Made by a program: the position numbers and the translations under genes. From NCBI RefSeq assembly GCF_013009555.1, contig NZ_CP046176.1, forward strand, positions 2,821,501-2,885,500: a stretch of 64,000 nucleotides of DNA, read 5' to 3'. The notes beneath the pieces were generated by a model, which saw only the letters and a program-made list of their open reading frames with translations, was not told where the DNA came from and did not search any database. Shown here in pieces: positions 18,118 to 27,364 of the stretch (its first letter is position 1; each line of letters begins with the position of its first letter). Source of the DNA: Phocaeicola dorei (lineage in GTDB: Bacteria; Bacteroidota; Bacteroidia; Bacteroidales; Bacteroidaceae).

Positions 18118-18218
18118 GGCATTCACTTACTCTCCCGCATTTGCAGTACCATCAGCATAAACGCATTTCACTTCTCTGTTCGGAATGGGAAGAGGTGGGA
18201 CAACGTTTTGTTAACGCC
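18118..18218 (-). rRNA. 5S rRNA-like sequence (divergent copy or 5S mimic)
   Basis: Read on the minus strand, this 101-base stretch carries the conserved 5S landmarks in order: TCCCACCTC; CCGAACAG (18176-18183); GAGAAGTG; GATGGTACTGC (18143-18153); GGGAGAGTAA (18127-18136). The 5S helices can still be drawn. Helix I is GGCGTT (18213-18218) with AATGCC (18118-18123); helix II is AAACG with CGTTT; helix III is CACCTC with GAG-AA-GTG including the two-A bulge; helix V is CTGC with GCGG. Helix I is short (6 bp) and several helix bases are unlike a normal Bacteroidales 5S. There is no 16S/23S nearby. It begins three bases after the stop codon of the AAA+ gene, on the same strand. It may be a decayed 5S fragment or a functional mimic. 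Confidence 0.7.
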
Positions 18219-18221
18219 TAA

Positions 18222-19856
18222 TTATATATTGTTACTTTTACTATCTTTCTCAGAAAACCCCGAATCGAATGAGCGTTCCAGTTCCAATTCTGGACGAGTT
18301 AGCAGAATTGGCATTTCCATTCTATTTTCTAAGACAATCTCTTTAGAAGCATTTTTAGCTCTTGAAACAGCAAATTTTCTAAGATCAGTTATCTGTTTCT
18401 CCATAGTCTTAGAAAGAGGTACGGTATTTTTGATAGCATCCAAAATATGTATCATCTGTAATTTGGGAGCAATATTAGATTCTTGTGATTCTACATATGC
18501 AGTAAACATAGCTTCCTTTACACATTCTTCAATTTCTGCTCCATTAAATCCTTCAGCTTTTTGGGCTAAAATATCTAAAGCAAATGAAGATACATTTTGA
18601 CGATTTTTTTGCAAATGTATGGAAAAAATATTCTCTTTTTCTTTCTGACTTGGAAGATCCACAAAAAAGATTTCGTCAAATCTGCCTTTTCTAAGTAGTT
18701 CTGGAGGTAGTTGATTAATATTATTAGCAGTTGCCACAACGAATACAGGTGCTGTCTTTTCCTGCATCCATGTTAATATTGTAGAAAATATTCTAGAAGT
18801 CACACCACCATCTGTAGCTCCACTTGATTGTACACCGCTAAGACCTTTTTCTATTTCGTCAATCCATAATACACATGGAGCAACAGCTTCGGCAGTTGCA
18901 ATTGCTTTTCGAATATTATCTTCACTCGACCCTACAATACCCTGAAAGACTTTTCCTACATCTAACCGAAGTAAAGGCATATTCCAACTAGAAGCAATAC
19001 TTTTAGCTATTAAGCTCTTTCCGCATCCTGGGACACCCAACAAAAGCAAGCCCTTAGGCTCTTTTAATCCCCAATCACGAGCTTCCTTGTCATATGCTAA
19101 CTGCCTTTTTTTAAGCCACTCCTTTAAATTTTCCATACCTCCGACATCTTTTAGACTTTCATTTTTGGGAAAGTAATCCAAAATGCCCGATTTCCTAATA
19201 ATCTGCTCCTTTTCAGAAGATACAGTAAAAGGAGACTTATCGTCAAAGCCATCCTTAACAGAGGCAAGGCAGTAAGCTAAATCTGCCTCCATTGATGTCA
19301 TTCCTAACGCAGCATCTATCAGTCTATTTCTTAGGTTTGTTTTGAGTTCAACTTTTGACTGCTTCGCCACTATATCCAAAACTTCTCCCAATTCATTACG
19401 TTTAGGAAGTGGTATTTGTAATACAGTAATATACTTTTCCAATTCAGCAGGAAGTCTGTAAATTGACGATAGAATAATTGCATGGGTATTGTTATTTGTT
19501 GCTTCTGCAATTTTACGGAACATCAATTTAACTTCATCCCTTTCAATATGATTATTTATATCATCAAGAACAAATATATTTTTCTCCCCAGACTTTTTTG
19601 AGTTAAGAATATAAGCTAACACTTCAAGAGGGTTTTGCATACGCTCAATTCTTTTCTCTGTTTTATCAGGTAATATCTGAACAAGTCCATATACACAATC
19701 CCATTGATAGTAATTTACTTTCTTACCTTCTCTACGCAACAGCTCTACAATACCTTTAATCTTTTGTTTCGTTCTGTAGTATTCGTAACTATGAAGATAT
19801 AATACAGGGTAGTATGCCCTAATCATTAGGATAAGTTTCTGAAAAACATCTTCCAT
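18222..19856 (-). CDS. Ycf46-like AAA+ ATPase
   Basis: An ATP-driven remodelling factor, target unknown. The 544 residues match the two-part architecture of Ycf46. The N-terminal half is a degenerate AAA-like domain starting IRAYYPVLYLHSYEYYR (residues 12-28). The second half is an active AAA+ module with Walker A GVPGCGKS (about 273-280), Walker B VLWIDEIEK (about 335), sensor 1 VVATANN and arginine finger in RKGRFDEIFFVDLP (about 395-410). Ycf46 is known from cyanobacteria and plastids, and related proteins occur sporadically elsewhere. Here it is the last gene of a tight operon after a DUF1257-like gene, the same partnership seen in cyanobacteria. A 5S-like RNA follows its stop codon. Confidence 0.85.
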   Translation of the reverse strand: MEDVFQKLILMIRAYYPVLYLHSYEYYRTKQKIKGIVELLRREGKKVNYYQWDCVYGLVQILPDKTEKRIERMQNPLEVLAYILNSKKSGEKNIFVLDDINNHIERDEVKLMFRKIAEATNNNTHAIILSSIYRLPAELEKYITVLQIPLPKRNELGEVLDIVAKQSKVELKTNLRNRLIDAALGMTSMEADLAYCLASVKDGFDDKSPFTVSSEKEQIIRKSGILDYFPKNESLKDVGGMENLKEWLKKRQLAYDKEARDWGLKEPKGLLLLGVPGCGKSLIAKSIASSWNMPLLRLDVGKVFQGIVGSSEDNIRKAIATAEAVAPCVLWIDEIEKGLSGVQSSGATDGGVTSRIFSTILTWMQEKTAPVFVVATANNINQLPPELLRKGRFDEIFFVDLPSQKEKENIFSIHLQKNRQNVSSFALDILAQKAEGFNGAEIEECVKEAMFTAYVESQESNIAPKLQMIHILDAIKNTVPLSKTMEKQITDLRKFAVSRAKNASKEIVLENRMEMPILLTRPELELERSFDSGFSEKDSKSNNI

Positions 19857-19860
19857 ACTA

Positions 19861-20493
19861 TTATGAATTTTGATTTAAATTAATTGTTCTACGAGGCTTC
19901 ATTTTACTTAAATATTTGGCAGGAACAGGCTTTTTTGTCATTACACGTTTGTTACCTAAATGCTGCTCCAATATATCCATAGCTTCATGAGCCTTTTCGT
20001 TTATATCATTTGGTAAATAGTCAGAATCTGTTATAATGGTCCCGTCTTTTAGTATAGTAAATTTAATAGAGGCAAAAGGTTCATCTTCTAGTGGGTCATA
20101 CGATTTTGCCTCCATATAAAAACTAAACCTTTCTTCTTCTGTAGGTGTAAAAGTATAATTCGATCTATAGGTAAATCCGTATTTTTCAAATTCAGAGATT
20201 AAAGCATTTTTCGAGTATTCAGCATTGAGCTCTTGAAACTTTTCCTTTAATTCTTCTACTTTTACATATGCATTTGGCATATAATAAGTATTGTAAGTAA
20301 CCTCGTTAGTTGACACATCTAATCTCAAGGCAAACTCACCATTGAAGTTAGAATCATTTCCAACTTCAGTAACCAATAATATATTGTTTTGCAAAGAATA
20401 CTTCCATCCTAACGTCTCACATGCAGCCATTAAAACATTAGCATTCATTATTTGAGGGTTTCGTACAAACCTAGATGATTCAAATCTTGACAT
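19861..20493 (-). CDS. Ycf35/DUF1257-like protein with DUF2997-like C-terminus
   Basis: Function unknown. The N-terminal part (about residues 1-115) resembles DUF1257 (Ycf35): it opens MSRFESSRF, then a hydrophobic helix around an L-GW motif, beta strands, and an EFEKYGFTYR segment. Residues about 128-180 (IKFTILKDGTI...MDILEQHLGNK) look like DUF2997, a small domain with a beta hairpin around DGT and a helix ending in a Leu-Gly. In cyanobacteria DUF1257 and DUF2997 occur near Ycf46; here both appear fused and lie next to the Ycf46-like gene (4 bases apart). The basic tail (KPRRTINLNQNS) may bind nucleic acid. The domain calls are by eye and less sure than the ATPase. Confidence 0.6.
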   Translation of the reverse strand: MSRFESSRFVRNPQIMNANVLMAACETLGWKYSLQNNILLVTEVGNDSNFNGEFALRLDVSTNEVTYNTYYMPNAYVKVEELKEKFQELNAEYSKNALISEFEKYGFTYRSNYTFTPTEEERFSFYMEAKSYDPLEDEPFASIKFTILKDGTIITDSDYLPNDINEKAHEAMDILEQHLGNKRVMTKKPVPAKYLSKMKPRRTINLNQNS

Positions 20494-20495
20494 AA

Positions 20496-22898
20496 TTATA
20501 ATGAAAATAACAATTCTTCAATATTTTTTAATGGATCATGGTAATCATCTTTATTCAAAAAGATTTTATCTGGAAGCAATTGCTTTACCAATTTATTACC
20601 TAATCTGATATTATAAAAAGCATACAACTTTTCATCTATAGCTATAAATACACGAGAAGCTCCTTCTTGTTTATCTTTTAATATGTTGTATTTGAATAGT
20701 TTCCTTAATTCTGAGCTGCTCAATAAAGCAATCAACTTATCCTTCCACTTGTCCCCAATATTTGCTTTTATAGCATTATCGTATGACGACAAGTAAAAGA
20801 GAGCTGTGAGATGTTTTATAATAGATATTGAATCTGTGGGCTCTAGTTCATAGAAGGACATTGTTAAAGATAAAATCCTATCATAGGATTCTGTATTACC
20901 TACATCATTCTTCTTTTTAGGATTATATGAATCACTTGCATTATTCACCTTTGACTTCATTGTAGATGAATTAATTAGCTTCTGTAAGTGAATAATTACA
21001 TTTTGAATATCATCACTTATGATAGAACCATCACATGCAGATGATAATTTAAACAATTTTGCCCTATAAAAACCAACCTCTTTTTGAGATAGGCCATTTG
21101 ACATTTTACTCTCAATTTCATTCTTTAATGCCTCTATCTCTTTTGTAAGCAGTTCAGATTTTGCCAGTGCTCTACGTTCCTCAAGAATATTATCGTAATC
21201 AATAAATAATTCCTCAAGGTTAGCATCTTTTCTAAAATACTCAATCTTCTCATTTTTGTAGTTTTGTACATCACCTGAAGGCAATTTGGAAATCTCTTGC
21301 AATGCTTTTTCAATGTACTTTTCTGCAAATTGTTTCTTTGATAAATGATATTGATTAATTGCAGCTTGATAATGAGCTAGACACATCTCTTCTGTTCTAA
21401 CATGAGTGATATTTTTAGGTGTCACAGAAAATGATAGAACGTTAAAACTCCCTGTAAACAATACACATTGACCATTTTTTACTTCAATAACATTCTTCTT
21501 ATGGAATGCAGGAAGCTCAACATGAAAGAACTGCCTACCGTATTCAGTTTCCAAAGTTTCAAGTGCTTTTTGGGATTGGTTTCCTACCATTTTATCCTTG
21601 TGGCTATCAAGCCCTTCATCTGGAGAAGAGTATGATATGAATACTTTACCTCCTTGTTTAAGATAATTCTTGATTAAAGGAAGCCTATTGCGCATAAATG
21701 TACCATCTGCTACCCATGGACTGGATAACCAAATTTCATCAGGTTTGTCAGTTTGGAAGATATTATGCAATTCGGATTCAAATGCAATAGTATCATATAA
21801 TGCACGTTTATGAAGCCTTTCTGAAAGGTCATTAGAATTAACCTCCTCTGTCTTTTTATTTTCTTCATTTGCTATAGATTGCTTATCCTCTTGCTCAATA
21901 AGTTTCTTTTCTGCCGTAATAATATTTGCCACATCTTCCTTTACCAAAGGATCAGACTTGGCAAGGTCTAAATCATTGTAAATCGTAAGGTCTTCACTCT
22001 CACTTGCAGCTTGAAGCATTTTGGAAAACAAAGTCTGTTTTAAATCTCCATCATCTTCAATTAATTGAGATAACTGAGGCAAAACACTCTGTGTAATATC
22101 GTCATAAACAATAGCCCTGACTTGTTTTGTTCTAATGCTCTGAACAAAACAAACTATCAATTCGTACTTATAAAAATTGTGATTTTGTGGGTCTGCATTC
22201 TGAAGAATAAATCTTCCCTTTGAACTCTGCATATTTGATGCTTGTATCTCAGAAAGCGCTTTTATTTCTTCAAAGCTTAGAGGGGTTAAAGATTCTTCCT
22301 CTTTTAAGAAATCTGATTCATTGATAAGTTGAATATCATCAGATGGGATACAGTCACGTAATCCTGCAAAAGAATGATTATTATTTAAATACCAAAGTTC
22401 AAAATCGGAACTAAATGATTTCATTCTCTCACCATGAGAGGCAAATTCTTGTCCCTGTTCCGTGATAAAATATGCGGACTCGTCGCCCGTCACAAGATTG
22501 TATCGAATCATAGAGTCAATAGCATTACGAATCATCTTTTGTTCAGCAATGTCATGCTCTATATCCAATCCTAATATTTTGCCAATATTGGAAAGTGATG
22601 TTTGTCCGTCAATACTAATTATTCCAACAATGGCTTTCTCAAATGCTGAAATTTTTTCCGGTTTGTTTGTAACTCCTTTATATAACTGAGCTACAAATTT
22701 AATAGTATATGGTATATATCCGATAATGAGTTCAGATATTGCTTTATTTTTATCAATGACATTATTGAGGCGTTGATCCAACGTCTCTTCAATAGTTTCC
22801 TTTTTGTCAAAATCCTCTTTTAGAGGTTGTGACTTAAACTTCTTAGACTTTGGGGTAAAATTTTTGTTTCGTCCCTTGTTATATGTATTTTGTTTCAT
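20496..22898 (-). CDS. Large protein with phospholipase D-type nuclease domain
   Basis: Probable nuclease subunit of the operon. The 800 residues start with a basic, low-complexity tail and a winged-helix-like region (about 60-150: LSNIGKILGL...MIRYNLVTGDESAYFITEQGQEF). A PLD-like domain follows at about 370-500, containing IWLSSPWVADG and the catalytic-type motif HxK...GSFN (His 466, GSFN about 482-485). The usual Asp of HxK(x)4D is replaced by Val with a Glu one residue earlier, and only one HKD-like motif is visible, so it may work as a dimer. The C-terminus is helical, with coiled-coil character. Its stop lies 3 bases before the next ATG, and its own ATG overlaps the helicase stop by 4 bases. 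Confidence 0.8.
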   Translation of the reverse strand: MKQNTYNKGRNKNFTPKSKKFKSQPLKEDFDKKETIEETLDQRLNNVIDKNKAISELIIGYIPYTIKFVAQLYKGVTNKPEKISAFEKAIVGIISIDGQTSLSNIGKILGLDIEHDIAEQKMIRNAIDSMIRYNLVTGDESAYFITEQGQEFASHGERMKSFSSDFELWYLNNNHSFAGLRDCIPSDDIQLINESDFLKEEESLTPLSFEEIKALSEIQASNMQSSKGRFILQNADPQNHNFYKYELIVCFVQSIRTKQVRAIVYDDITQSVLPQLSQLIEDDGDLKQTLFSKMLQAASESEDLTIYNDLDLAKSDPLVKEDVANIITAEKKLIEQEDKQSIANEENKKTEEVNSNDLSERLHKRALYDTIAFESELHNIFQTDKPDEIWLSSPWVADGTFMRNRLPLIKNYLKQGGKVFISYSSPDEGLDSHKDKMVGNQSQKALETLETEYGRQFFHVELPAFHKKNVIEVKNGQCVLFTGSFNVLSFSVTPKNITHVRTEEMCLAHYQAAINQYHLSKKQFAEKYIEKALQEISKLPSGDVQNYKNEKIEYFRKDANLEELFIDYDNILEERRALAKSELLTKEIEALKNEIESKMSNGLSQKEVGFYRAKLFKLSSACDGSIISDDIQNVIIHLQKLINSSTMKSKVNNASDSYNPKKKNDVGNTESYDRILSLTMSFYELEPTDSISIIKHLTALFYLSSYDNAIKANIGDKWKDKLIALLSSSELRKLFKYNILKDKQEGASRVFIAIDEKLYAFYNIRLGNKLVKQLLPDKIFLNKDDYHDPLKNIEELLFSL

Positions 22899-25800
22899 CT
22901 TACCAAATGTTGAAGTTGTTTAATATCAAAATGGTCCATCTCATCAATTGATTTTTTATAATGAGCATTTTCTCTAAAGAAGTCTCTATTCCCAATGACA
23001 ATTAGAAGTCTTCTTGCACGAGAGAAACCGACATTTATACGCCTAATATCTTCAGCAAATCCGTAATGCTTCTCTTTATTGCTTCTCACGGTTGAAATTA
23101 TGATTATGTTACGCTCCATACCTTGGAACTTGTCCACTACATTAATTCTACAAGGAAGTGACTTGTCAATTTTTCCATCCTTGTACATTTCTTTAATTTT
23201 ACCATATTGTGCTCCATAGAAAGTTATTATACCTATTTCTTTATCTTCTGGTTTTTCTTGAGAATCCATAAACTTTTGGAAACCGTCTGCTTTTTGCAAG
23301 GCTTTAATGACTGTTTTAATAGCATCTAGTTCACCGTAATTTACATATGATGTAGAGCCACTCGGCTGGCTTTCATATGTATTTACATTAACCCAAATAG
23401 CATGTGTTTGTGGTTCAATAAACCCAGGAATAGTAAGTCCATGATAACGACTTCCTCTAGCATTATATTGTTCATTATCCATGTCTTCATCAGCAAGTCC
23501 ACATTTCAGACCTTCTTCAAGTTCTTCACTATAGAAATGACCAATCGTATCCATAATCTTTTTATGCATTCGGTATTGTGTATCCAAAGTTGCGACTATT
23601 GATGGTTTGAGTTTGAATGCTGTTCTAAATAATATTTCAAATTGTGACTCCTTGAAGCTTTCGATGGTTTCTGCCAATACTTTTTGATTTGCCTTTTTCA
23701 AGGATGTTATGATGTTATTTTCATTCATCATCGGTGGAAGCTGTTTATGGTCACCTATGATGATGATTTTCTTTCCCCATACCATAGGTACAGACATCTC
23801 CAATGGTGTAGCCTTACTTGCTTCATCCATAATAACAACATCAAAAGCATTCTCATTGTTACCAAACAAATATTTATATATTTCTTGAAGTTGTTTGGAG
23901 CCACATATACTACAAGTGGCAGCAACAAGATTTACATTACTCTTATATGCTTCATAGAAATACTCTCTTGTATTGCGATCTCTGACAGTAAGATCCCTCT
24001 TCCATTGATTTATAACAGATGCATACTTAGTATCATCTGTCATGCCTTTAAGAATGGAGTCTATCCAAATGTTTGTACCATTGTCTTCATTCTCAGCACT
24101 TGGTTTAATACACCAATCTTCCATAAAGTCCAACATGTACCTTTTTGCTTCTATTCCGATTTCTTTCTCCGTTGATGCATTCTGGATTCGTACAGGTCTA
24201 ATACCTCTACGCCCCTGCAATCTTTCAAGAGCATTGTCAACTGCAAGGTTAGTTTGTGAAGTTAGAAGAATCTTCGAATCAGGTTTCTTAAGTATTTGTT
24301 GCCATATAATCTCTGCAATAACAGTTGTCTTACCTGTACCAGGAGGGCCTTGAATAATTGCAATATCAGGAGCAGAAACAGCTTTTGCTACAGCCTCCAA
24401 TTGCTTATCATTAAGGAACTTTTCAATTTTTGTTTCTGTTATTCGTTTCTTAACCTCTTCAAGATTCTCATCAAATTCACCTGCATATCTGGGATCAAAT
24501 AGGAAGTCACATAATCTTGGATTAGCAGGTGCAGGAATCCTTTTAGTTTTTGAATGTGGATAGAACTGGTTTGGATTGGTAATTCGCAACATTGAATCGG
24601 CCAATCTTTGTAACTCAGAAGATTTGCCAACCATTGGAAATTGCAAGTAGTCTCCAACATGTATAAATCTCTCAACTCGTCCTTGGGCATTGCGATCCTC
24701 CATGTATTCAATAAATTCTGAGCTAATTTCAAATTTAATACTATTGAGTTTTCTTCCAATGCATTTTCCTAGCTTCAAAGCATTTTTCAGCATTTGAGTT
24801 CTGTTATTTCTCAGTTCTTTAATTTCATCATAATCCTGATACTCTTCCTCATATGCCAAATCTATCGCTTCATTAATAGCATCATATTCATTAGCCTTGA
24901 TGAGATTTACGTTCTCATTTATATAACCATTTCTAAGATTCTTTTCAAATTTTATATTTAATTGATGGTCAAACTCAAAAGACAATATAGTTTTACCTTC
25001 ATCATTTAAATCATATTCATTTGTAAGCAAAGATGGGTATAAAGTTATACTAGAGTTGATAGCATCATGAAATGAAGCTAATTCTTCCAACTCAGTATAC
25101 TCAATAGTGTAATTGAGAACCTGACATGTTTCATCATTTTCAAAAGAGGCTGTAAAAGAAGGAGCAATCTCAGTTATTTTTTCCGCTACCTCCTTATAAA
25201 CTTTCTTACAATAGCTAATATCATCACTTAATAATTTGATAGCAACAGAAGGATGATATTCCGGTTCTTGAATACTTAAAGATTCACCACAATGTTGGCG
25301 AACTTGAGAAAGTAATTCTATATAGTTGTTATAATCAGCTGGATAAAATTCAACCAATCCTGATGCTGCTTTAACTCTAATCCGTTTGTTAGAAACAAAT
25401 TTTAACTGCATTTCACGCAACAATCCCTTATTCGGAATTACAAAACAGCCATAGTCGTATTCTTTTTTTATGAAGGTCTTATTATCATATGCAGCAATAA
25501 CCTTCTGGTGCATCTCGTATGCAGTGTTGAAAAAAGAATAAGAATCATTAGAAGTAAAAATATATGAATTCCCACTTACAGAAAGACCTTCAATTTGCAC
25601 ATCTGGTCTAAAATCTGTAGGTGTAAAGATAGCTCTGCAAGCAGCAATTCTTATACTTTGTATTGCTTGAGAGTTAAAGTTAAGATAACTTTTTCCCTGA
25701 GTTTTTATAAGTAGTTGACCACTAACAGAATCAAGTACATCTATCACTCCTGGCATTTCTTTAATCTCAGATATAATTGAAGCTATATTTTGGTTGCTTT

Positions 25801-26878
25801 TAAACGATGCGACTATAACAGTCCTGCGTTCAGTTGTCAATGTTTCAGGATAATCAGATTTTATTAATTCTTCTAGATATAACGCTTGACTATCATTGTT
25901 AAAGGTATATACCCCATCTGCATAGCTATAGTTCGGATCATAATCATTTAGGTTTGAATTTATACTCTCCAACAAATCATCAAGATTTTCTGACGACTTA
26001 AGTGTTAAACTACCAGAAAGAATATGCTTTACATCTTCAGCTACTTTATAGCAGTTATCAGCAGCTACATTTGATAACTCTTCAAGAATTTCTTCTGTTA
26101 TATCAACGTAACCGACAAATGATATTTCTCCTTTATTATTTGTTACAAAATCTATATTAGGATTACGGTATTTTGTAGCTTGAACACTTTTTATAGCTGA
26201 AGTCAATCTTTCCTGAAGAGTTGGAGCTTTAACTTTTAATGTTAATGTATTATACGTGCGGTCATTATAGTGCTCTTTCTCTATGCTTCCGACTTCTTCT
26301 ACAATAAATAATTCCTTCTTATCTGTATTTAAAGCTCTTTCACCATCAATATATGCTTTCCACATTTTTCGAGATTGTTCTCTATTTATCTCTCTTACTG
26401 GTTCTTTCAAGGAAAGAAGACTAGTACAGAAATCCTTGATTTCACGATATGATGTCATAAGGTCATTGCGATCGAGGAAATCCATTAGATTGTGATTAAT
26501 ATATTCTTCAGCCATGAATTTCAGATTCATGCTCTTATATTCAGAAGAATCAGTTGGGACAACAAATTCCTCGTCTGAGATATAGTTTAACGAGAATTCA
26601 GTTAGATTTTGTCTTGGCGTAACATATATAGATAACTTCAATTCTTCGATAATAAACTGATATTTTCGAAAGTCTTTCTTGTTCTTTCCTTTATAAATAA
26701 TTTTGCATTGATGGACACCAAGAATAGATTCGAAGATTTCTTTTGCTGTCTGAGTTGTAGATTTAAGATAATTCTTGCTACACTCAAAGGCTTGTTGAGA
26801 GTATACAATAATACATGGTGTTGACTCCAATACCTCTGTAAATAATTCTTCCGTGAATGTTCTATCTAATTCAGCCAT
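22895..26878 (-). CDS. UPF1/DNA2-type SF1 helicase, 1327 aa
   Basis: An ATP-dependent RNA or DNA helicase. The helicase core occupies the C-terminal third: Walker A GPPGTGKT (about residue 845), Walker B DEASKATP (about 1017), GDHKQLPP (about 1044), QYRMHKKI (about 1100), KFQGMERNIIIISTVRS (about 1250) and NVGFSRARR (about 1285), the order of AAA_11/AAA_12 (COG1112) helicases. The 840-residue N-terminal region has mixed alpha/beta character and no domain I recognise; it may sense substrate. COG1112 helicases with PLD nucleases are the hallmark of Mokosh defence, but there the parts are in one or two genes and without Ycf46/Ycf35. The stop overlaps the next start (ATGA). Confidence 0.9.
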   Translation of the reverse strand: MAELDRTFTEELFTEVLESTPCIIVYSQQAFECSKNYLKSTTQTAKEIFESILGVHQCKIIYKGKNKKDFRKYQFIIEELKLSIYVTPRQNLTEFSLNYISDEEFVVPTDSSEYKSMNLKFMAEEYINHNLMDFLDRNDLMTSYREIKDFCTSLLSLKEPVREINREQSRKMWKAYIDGERALNTDKKELFIVEEVGSIEKEHYNDRTYNTLTLKVKAPTLQERLTSAIKSVQATKYRNPNIDFVTNNKGEISFVGYVDITEEILEELSNVAADNCYKVAEDVKHILSGSLTLKSSENLDDLLESINSNLNDYDPNYSYADGVYTFNNDSQALYLEELIKSDYPETLTTERRTVIVASFKSNQNIASIISEIKEMPGVIDVLDSVSGQLLIKTQGKSYLNFNSQAIQSIRIAACRAIFTPTDFRPDVQIEGLSVSGNSYIFTSNDSYSFFNTAYEMHQKVIAAYDNKTFIKKEYDYGCFVIPNKGLLREMQLKFVSNKRIRVKAASGLVEFYPADYNNYIELLSQVRQHCGESLSIQEPEYHPSVAIKLLSDDISYCKKVYKEVAEKITEIAPSFTASFENDETCQVLNYTIEYTELEELASFHDAINSSITLYPSLLTNEYDLNDEGKTILSFEFDHQLNIKFEKNLRNGYINENVNLIKANEYDAINEAIDLAYEEEYQDYDEIKELRNNRTQMLKNALKLGKCIGRKLNSIKFEISSEFIEYMEDRNAQGRVERFIHVGDYLQFPMVGKSSELQRLADSMLRITNPNQFYPHSKTKRIPAPANPRLCDFLFDPRYAGEFDENLEEVKKRITETKIEKFLNDKQLEAVAKAVSAPDIAIIQGPPGTGKTTVIAEIIWQQILKKPDSKILLTSQTNLAVDNALERLQGRRGIRPVRIQNASTEKEIGIEAKRYMLDFMEDWCIKPSAENEDNGTNIWIDSILKGMTDDTKYASVINQWKRDLTVRDRNTREYFYEAYKSNVNLVAATCSICGSKQLQEIYKYLFGNNENAFDVVIMDEASKATPLEMSVPMVWGKKIIIIGDHKQLPPMMNENNIITSLKKANQKVLAETIESFKESQFEILFRTAFKLKPSIVATLDTQYRMHKKIMDTIGHFYSEELEEGLKCGLADEDMDNEQYNARGSRYHGLTIPGFIEPQTHAIWVNVNTYESQPSGSTSYVNYGELDAIKTVIKALQKADGFQKFMDSQEKPEDKEIGIITFYGAQYGKIKEMYKDGKIDKSLPCRINVVDKFQGMERNIIIISTVRSNKEKHYGFAEDIRRINVGFSRARRLLIVIGNRDFFRENAHYKKSIDEMDHFDIKQLQHLVR

Positions 26879-26884
26879 ATTATT

Positions 26885-27307
26885 TTATTTTAGATAAACT
26901 ATACTTATGTTTCGGTCGTACATATTTAATTGAGCACGTATAATTTCTTCATTTTCAATAAGTAAAACTACGCCATAATCCGCAAATGAAGTTCCCATGC
27001 TATCATACCCATAACCACGAAGTTGAACTATATTGTCGCTAACATTAGTAATGCGCATACGTTTTGGAGACATCTGTATATTGTTCTGCCACAAAGGATG
27101 TATACCGTCTAAGTTAAACATAGTGACTGTATATCCTTCTCCATCTTCAATATTTTTTTCTATGACTAATCTTCTGTTTGCTCCATAGTTATGGCCAGAT
27201 ATATCTTGATTATTTTGAAATCTTACGTGATCTGAAGAGGTGAAAGCAACAGAACCTTTTGGTGGGAAATTATTGCCTTCTATGAGATTTTTAATGAATT
27301 TATCCAT
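26885..27307 (-). CDS. Unknown 140-aa protein, first gene of the helicase-PLD-AAA operon
   Basis: I do not recognise a family. The protein is soluble, beta-rich in appearance, and contains several Gly/Asn turns (SGHNYGANRR, LRGYGYDSMG). No transmembrane segment or catalytic motif is seen. It lies 6 bases before the helicase ATG and right after a full promoter (27326-27356), so it is likely the first protein made from the operon, perhaps a sensor or adaptor. It could also be a small immunity-like protein; nothing in the sequence decides. Confidence 0.75.
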   Translation of the reverse strand: MDKFIKNLIEGNNFPPKGSVAFTSSDHVRFQNNQDISGHNYGANRRLVIEKNIEDGEGYTVTMFNLDGIHPLWQNNIQMSPKRMRITNVSDNIVQLRGYGYDSMGTSFADYGVVLLIENEEIIRAQLNMYDRNISIVYLK

Positions 27308-27325
27308 TGTTATTTATTTTGGGTA

Positions 27326-27356
27326 CAAAGTTAATTAAATGTCCAAAAAGTGACAA
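27326..27356 (-). promoter_or_regulatory. Promoter of the five-gene helicase-PLD-AAA operon
   Basis: On the minus strand TTG (27354-27356) and TAACTTTG (27326-27333) are separated by 20 bp, close to the Bacteroides consensus. The first start codon (27307) is 19 bases downstream of the -7 element. Confidence 0.6.
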
Positions 27357-27364
27357 GTTTATAT

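Noticed and set aside
18070..18600. 176-aa plus-strand frame over the 5S-like RNA and the AAA+ gene
   Set aside because: It is antisense to the AAA+ gene with its conserved Walker motifs and to the 5S-like RNA; its composition is that of a shadow frame.
18222..27307. Assignment as DISARM or BREX
   Set aside because: There is no methyltransferase, DUF1998 protein, PglZ or BrxC-like ATPase; the helicase is COG1112-like and the ATPase is Ycf46-like.
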